A DNA stretch of 16,543 nt, taken from contig JAJRUE010000166.1 in NCBI GenBank assembly GCA_024277955.1, positions 1 through 16,543 of the forward strand, read 5' to 3'. This DNA is from Alphaproteobacteria bacterium. GTDB lineage: Bacteria; Pseudomonadota; Alphaproteobacteria; Rhodobacterales; Rhodobacteraceae. The notes under the pieces are model-generated. The model searched no databases. It was not told where the DNA came from and saw only the letters and a program-made list of their open reading frames with translations. How positions within the stretch are numbered: position 1 is the first letter of the stretch; each line of letters starts with the position of its first letter. The translations under genes and the position numbers were made by a program. Of the stretch, positions 14,516-16,543 are shown piece by piece.

Positions 14516-15202
14516 TCAGTTTTCCCGGTTTCGGGTCAACGCTTCGATCCCGCCGCAGATGAACGGAACGATCTTTTTCAGCATGCGCTCGACATCGCCA
14601 TCGTCGCAAACCCCGCCGGACAGCCGCGCCGGGCGGCCGGTCTTGGCCATCATCGTCATGCCGACGCCGATGGCGAACATGTAGGCCCAGACCGCGTCTT
14701 CCTGGCCAAGGCGCGGCTCGACCCGCATGAGCGCGTCGATGAACTTGCGCGCGATCGGGTCATAGTATTTTTCCGCCAGCGCCTGGTCGGTCGGGTCGGC
14801 CGAATTGGCCATCGACACCAGAATTCGGGCAAAGGCGCCGCCGTCGCTGGCCAGTTCGATCCCGGTCTCGATGGTCGGGCGGAACAGCGCTTCGACCACG
14901 TCGCACAGGCGCGGGCTGCGCCCCGGCGCGAACAGCTGGTCGACAAGCGCGGCGCGGCGTTCGTTGATCTGGGCCGAGCGGCGCGCCACCACCGCTTCGA
15001 ACAGCATCGCCTTGTTCACGTAGTGGTAATGGATCAACCCCTGGGCCACCCCGGCGGCCTGGGCGATCTCGCGCATGGTGGCGCCCTTGAAGCCGTTGGC
15101 CGCAAACACCCGTTCGCCGGCATCGAGAATGGCGTCCGAACGGGCTTCCCCCAGGGGACGCGTCGCGCGCTTGGGGCTTACCTTGGCGGGGTTGGCAGGC
15201 AT
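14516..15202 (-). CDS. TetR/AcrR-family transcriptional regulator
   Basis: TetR-family regulator of 228 aa. The N-terminal helix-turn-helix is clear: AILDAGERVFAANGF (about 24-38), then GATMREIAQAAGVAQGLIHYHYVNKAMLF, with recognition helix and HYHY signature. The C-terminal all-helical domain would bind the inducer and dimerise. It is the first gene of the TRAP/cyclase/FAH/OsmC operon, so it probably represses its own operon until the substrate or a metabolite appears. The 22-bp palindrome 35 bp upstream of its start is the likely binding site. The ATG at 15202 is supported by family N-terminal layout; the Shine-Dalgarno is poor. The inducer is unknown. Confidence 0.9.
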   Translation of the reverse strand: MPANPAKVSPKRATRPLGEARSDAILDAGERVFAANGFKGATMREIAQAAGVAQGLIHYHYVNKAMLFEAVVARRSAQINERRAALVDQLFAPGRSPRLCDVVEALFRPTIETGIELASDGGAFARILVSMANSADPTDQALAEKYYDPIARKFIDALMRVEPRLGQEDAVWAYMFAIGVGMTMMAKTGRPARLSGGVCDDGDVERMLKKIVPFICGGIEALTRNREN

Positions 15203-15236
15203 GGGTTTCCCATACGTGGTTCCGGCGGCGGACCAT

Positions 15237-15258
15237 ACTGACTGATCGCTCAGTCAGT
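15237..15258. promoter_or_regulatory. 22-bp palindrome, probable TetR operator
   Basis: Perfect 9-bp arms ACTGACTGA (15237-15245) and TCAGTCAGT (15250-15258) surround the centre TCGC. Size, symmetry and the TGACTGA...TCAGTCA form are typical of TetR/AcrR operators. It lies just upstream of tetR and overlaps the candidate -10 of its promoter, which fits autorepression of the whole operon. Confidence 0.78.
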
Positions 15259-15284
15259 TTGTGACCGAGGCCGGCCCGAGTCAA
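15256..15284 (-). promoter_or_regulatory. Possible promoter of the tetR/TRAP operon
   Basis: TTGACT (15284-15279 on the minus strand) is a good -35. The hexamer 17 bp downstream, CAAACT (15261-15256), is a poor -10. Overlap with the palindrome supports promoter placement here, but the exact -10 is uncertain. Confidence 0.35.
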
Positions 15285-15300
15285 GCCCTGAGCTACCCAA

Positions 15301-15678
15301 GTGGGTCAGTTTTGCACGCCAATTCACAAACTCGGCAAACTGATCGGTCTGGCAACGTCGGCACAAGAAAAATGCCTGAACGTCCCTCATGTTCTGTGTG
15401 GCAAATTCGGCCTCGTGCCCGGCCATGCGCTGCATTTTCACCTGCTTCCGCTCCATGACTGGATCTCCCGGGCCTTCGCCCGTGATGTCCGCTACCACAC
15501 CCTGCAATCGCTCAACCCGCCGGACTACCCGATCGCCCCCGATGCGGCCGAGTTGATCGCTTTCGTCTGGCGCGAGTACTGCGCCACGGGGCACTGCCCG
15601 GTGGATGACGACCGTGAACATGTCGCAGCCAAGCTGCGCGACTACATCACGACATACCGATCCACTTTCGGGCTTTGA
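15301..15678 (+). pseudogene. HIT-like protein, probably N-terminally truncated
   Basis: The only clear plus-strand coding frame, 125 aa from a GTG. Residues 41-50 read GHALHFHLLP, a histidine-triad-like motif. His45 and His47 match the second and third triad histidines, while the first canonical position is Ala43 with a His one residue earlier. In HIT proteins such as HINT this motif is near residue 110 of about 126; here it is at 45, so about 60 N-terminal residues of the fold seem missing. An in-frame TGA at 15289-15291 prevents extension upstream. Codon third positions are less GC-biased than in neighbouring genes. It may be a decayed remnant or a divergent short family; no ribosome site is evident. 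It sits between tetR and the insertion sequence. Confidence 0.5.
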
Positions 15679-15780
15679 CGCGCGAAACCGGCTGACCGGA
15701 CGCACACCGCGGTGAACCAAAACTTCTTGTCAAAGGACGGCCAGGCGGCAACAATCATTGGACCCTAGAGCCTCGGACAT

Positions 15781-16398
15781 TTATTCTGCAACATGGTTTG
15801 CGGACCTGAAGTAGGCTTCGCACTCATCGCGAGGGAAGAGGTCGCAGATGTTTCCGACCGCTTGGGTCAGGGCGTCGAAGGTTCGGACGGCCATATGACT
15901 GAGGTGAGCCTTCAGCCTGGAGAATGCCATCTCGATCGGGTTCAGGTCGGGGCTGTATGGCGGCAGGAACAGCATCCAGTTGCCCTGCGCACGCAAGAGT
16001 GCTTGCGCCTTCGCTGATTTGTGGGCGGCGAGATTGTCGGCGATCACCACGTCTCCGGGTTGGAGCACGGGGGCGAGCTGGGTCTCGACATAGGCGTCGA
16101 AGGCAGCACGGTTCATCGGTCCGTCCAGGAGCCAGGGCGCGGTCAGTTCATCGACACGCAGCCCGGCGATGAAGGTTTGCGTCCGCCAGTGCCCGAACGG
16201 GGCGTCCGCTTCCAGCCGCGCGCCGCAGGGGGCTCGCCCTCGCAGCCGGGTCATCCTGGTGGTGACGGCGGTCTCTTCAATGACGACCAGCCGGTGCGGC
16301 TCAAGGCGCATCCCTGGCATCCGGCGGTGCTGCCACTCGAAACGCGCGGCGCGCACCCGCTTGCGCCGTCGCTCCGTTGCGATCAGGGATTTTTTCAT
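15781..16398 (-). CDS. IS630-family transposase, catalytic part (second frame)
   Basis: DDE-superfamily transposase domain. From the ATG at 16398 it gives 205 aa. Visible motifs are MTRLRGRAPCGARL (49-62), ADNLAAHKS with catalytic Asp121, and LPPYSPDLNPIEMAFSRLK with catalytic Glu156, all diagnostic for IS630. The first catalytic position, normally the Asp of an IDET motif, is Glu41 here (codon GAA at 16278-16276) in VIEETAV, which would be expected to impair catalysis. The helix-turn-helix part is in another frame upstream, joined near an A6 run. This frame probably has no independent start in vivo; the ATG lies right at the slip site. Confidence 0.85.
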   Translation of the reverse strand: MKKSLIATERRRKRVRAARFEWQHRRMPGMRLEPHRLVVIEETAVTTRMTRLRGRAPCGARLEADAPFGHWRTQTFIAGLRVDELTAPWLLDGPMNRAAFDAYVETQLAPVLQPGDVVIADNLAAHKSAKAQALLRAQGNWMLFLPPYSPDLNPIEMAFSRLKAHLSHMAVRTFDALTQAVGNICDLFPRDECEAYFRSANHVAE

Positions 16399-16543
16399 AT
16401 GTGAACCCGAGACGGTGCCGGACGAAACGCGACAGCTCCGCAGGTGCCGCCCGCACCCCATGAACCTGCCAAAGCGCATCGGCCAGTTCCGGCATGGTCA
16501 TGTCCGGGCTTTGCTCGATCCGCGATCTCAGGAAATCACCCAA
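16301..16543 (-). CDS. IS630-family transposase, N-terminal helix-turn-helix part (first frame, 5' end off window)
   Basis: Upstream frame of the split transposase, entering from beyond the right window edge. Its visible part, around SPDMTMPELADALWQVHGVRAAPAELSRFVRHRLGFTYEK, resembles the second helix-turn-helix and linker of IS630 transposases. After GFTYEK this frame leaves family similarity and continues with unrelated, Ala/Arg-rich residues to a stop at 16301. The family sequence resumes in the other frame with SLIATER, so the correct product needs a +1 (or -2) shift at the A6 tract. Confidence 0.75.
   Translation of the reverse strand: MGDFLRSRIEQSPDMTMPELADALWQVHGVRAAPAELSRFVRHRLGFTYEKIPDRNGATAQAGARRAFRVAAPPDARDAP
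16390..16395 (-). other. A6 slippage/frameshift site in the IS630 transposase
   Basis: Six A residues on the coding strand (six T on plus) in the context TATGAAAAAATCC. The upstream frame reads Tyr-Glu-Lys here, and skipping one A continues as Ser-Leu-Ile-Ala, which restores the family consensus at the right length. This can be programmed ribosomal frameshifting, transcriptional slippage or a simple inactivating insertion. Several IS630 elements are known to use two overlapping frames. Confidence 0.55.

Larger units (their letters stand above)
15766..16543 (-). mobile_element. IS630-family insertion sequence (one end beyond window)
   Basis: The transposase reading frames at 15781-16543 identify the family. 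The left boundary is suggested by a CTAG at 15765-15768, because IS630 elements insert at TA (often CTAG) and duplicate the TA. The element would then start at about 15768, 13 bp outside the transposase stop. The other end and its inverted repeat are outside the window, so the boundary is unverified. The 15679-15765 gap before it holds nothing recognisable. Confidence 0.7.

Noticed and set aside
15201..15213. Small inverted repeat ATGGG-N3-CCCAT spanning the tetR start codon
   Set aside because: Five base pairs with a 3-nt loop is too short to claim translational control.
13709..15241. A 510-codon plus-strand frame antisense to dctP and tetR
   Set aside because: No recognisable motif; both minus-strand genes have clear signal or HTH motifs and ribosome sites or context.
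15705..15714. Palindrome CACCGCGGTG downstream of the HIT-like ORF
   Set aside because: Ten bp with no loop and no T-tract is expected by chance in GC-rich DNA and does not make a terminator.

Overview
The window is GC-rich, densely packed DNA with strong third-position G/C bias and almost all genes on the minus strand in overlapping ATGA-type arrays. The gene families (TRAP transporter, Liv-type ABC transporter, CoA-thioester aromatic catabolism) suggest an alphaproteobacterium, most likely of the Rhodobacterales/Roseobacter group. That placement is inferred from style and content; there is no rRNA or marker gene.

Left operon (about 9180 down to 1, minus strand). It starts with a recognisable fused flavoenzyme, 2-aminobenzoyl-CoA monooxygenase/reductase (abmA type). 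Then come an SDR dehydrogenase, a MarR regulator, an enoyl-CoA hydratase/isomerase-family protein, an acyl-CoA dehydrogenase, a 2-aminobenzoate/benzoate-type CoA ligase (abmG type), a periplasmic aromatic/branched-chain-type binding protein and the start of a LivH permease that runs off the window. Together this reads as an aerobic CoA-dependent anthranilate (2-aminobenzoate) catabolic operon with its own ABC uptake system. A sigma70-like promoter with overlapping palindromes lies just upstream of abmA. A strong stem-loop separates the binding-protein gene from livH.

Right operon (about 15280 down to 9243, minus strand). It encodes a TetR regulator, TRAP transporter subunits DctP, DctQ and DctM, a cyclase-family metal hydrolase (kynurenine formamidase/isatin hydrolase superfamily), a fumarylacetoacetate hydrolase-family enzyme and an OsmC-family thiol peroxidase-like protein. 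A near-perfect 22-bp palindrome upstream of tetR is a likely operator, and a hairpin plus T-tract sits between dctP and dctQM. The substrate is unknown. The cyclase family and the adjacent anthranilate operon make an indole- or kynurenine-derived compound that yields anthranilate an attractive but unproven idea.

Right edge (15301 to 16543). A plus-strand HIT-like ORF appears to lack its N-terminal part. It is followed by an IS630-family insertion sequence, cut by the window end. Its transposase is split over two frames at an A6 run, and its first catalytic Asp appears replaced by Glu. No tRNA, rRNA, CRISPR or origin was seen, and there is no gene-free stretch above 300 bases.
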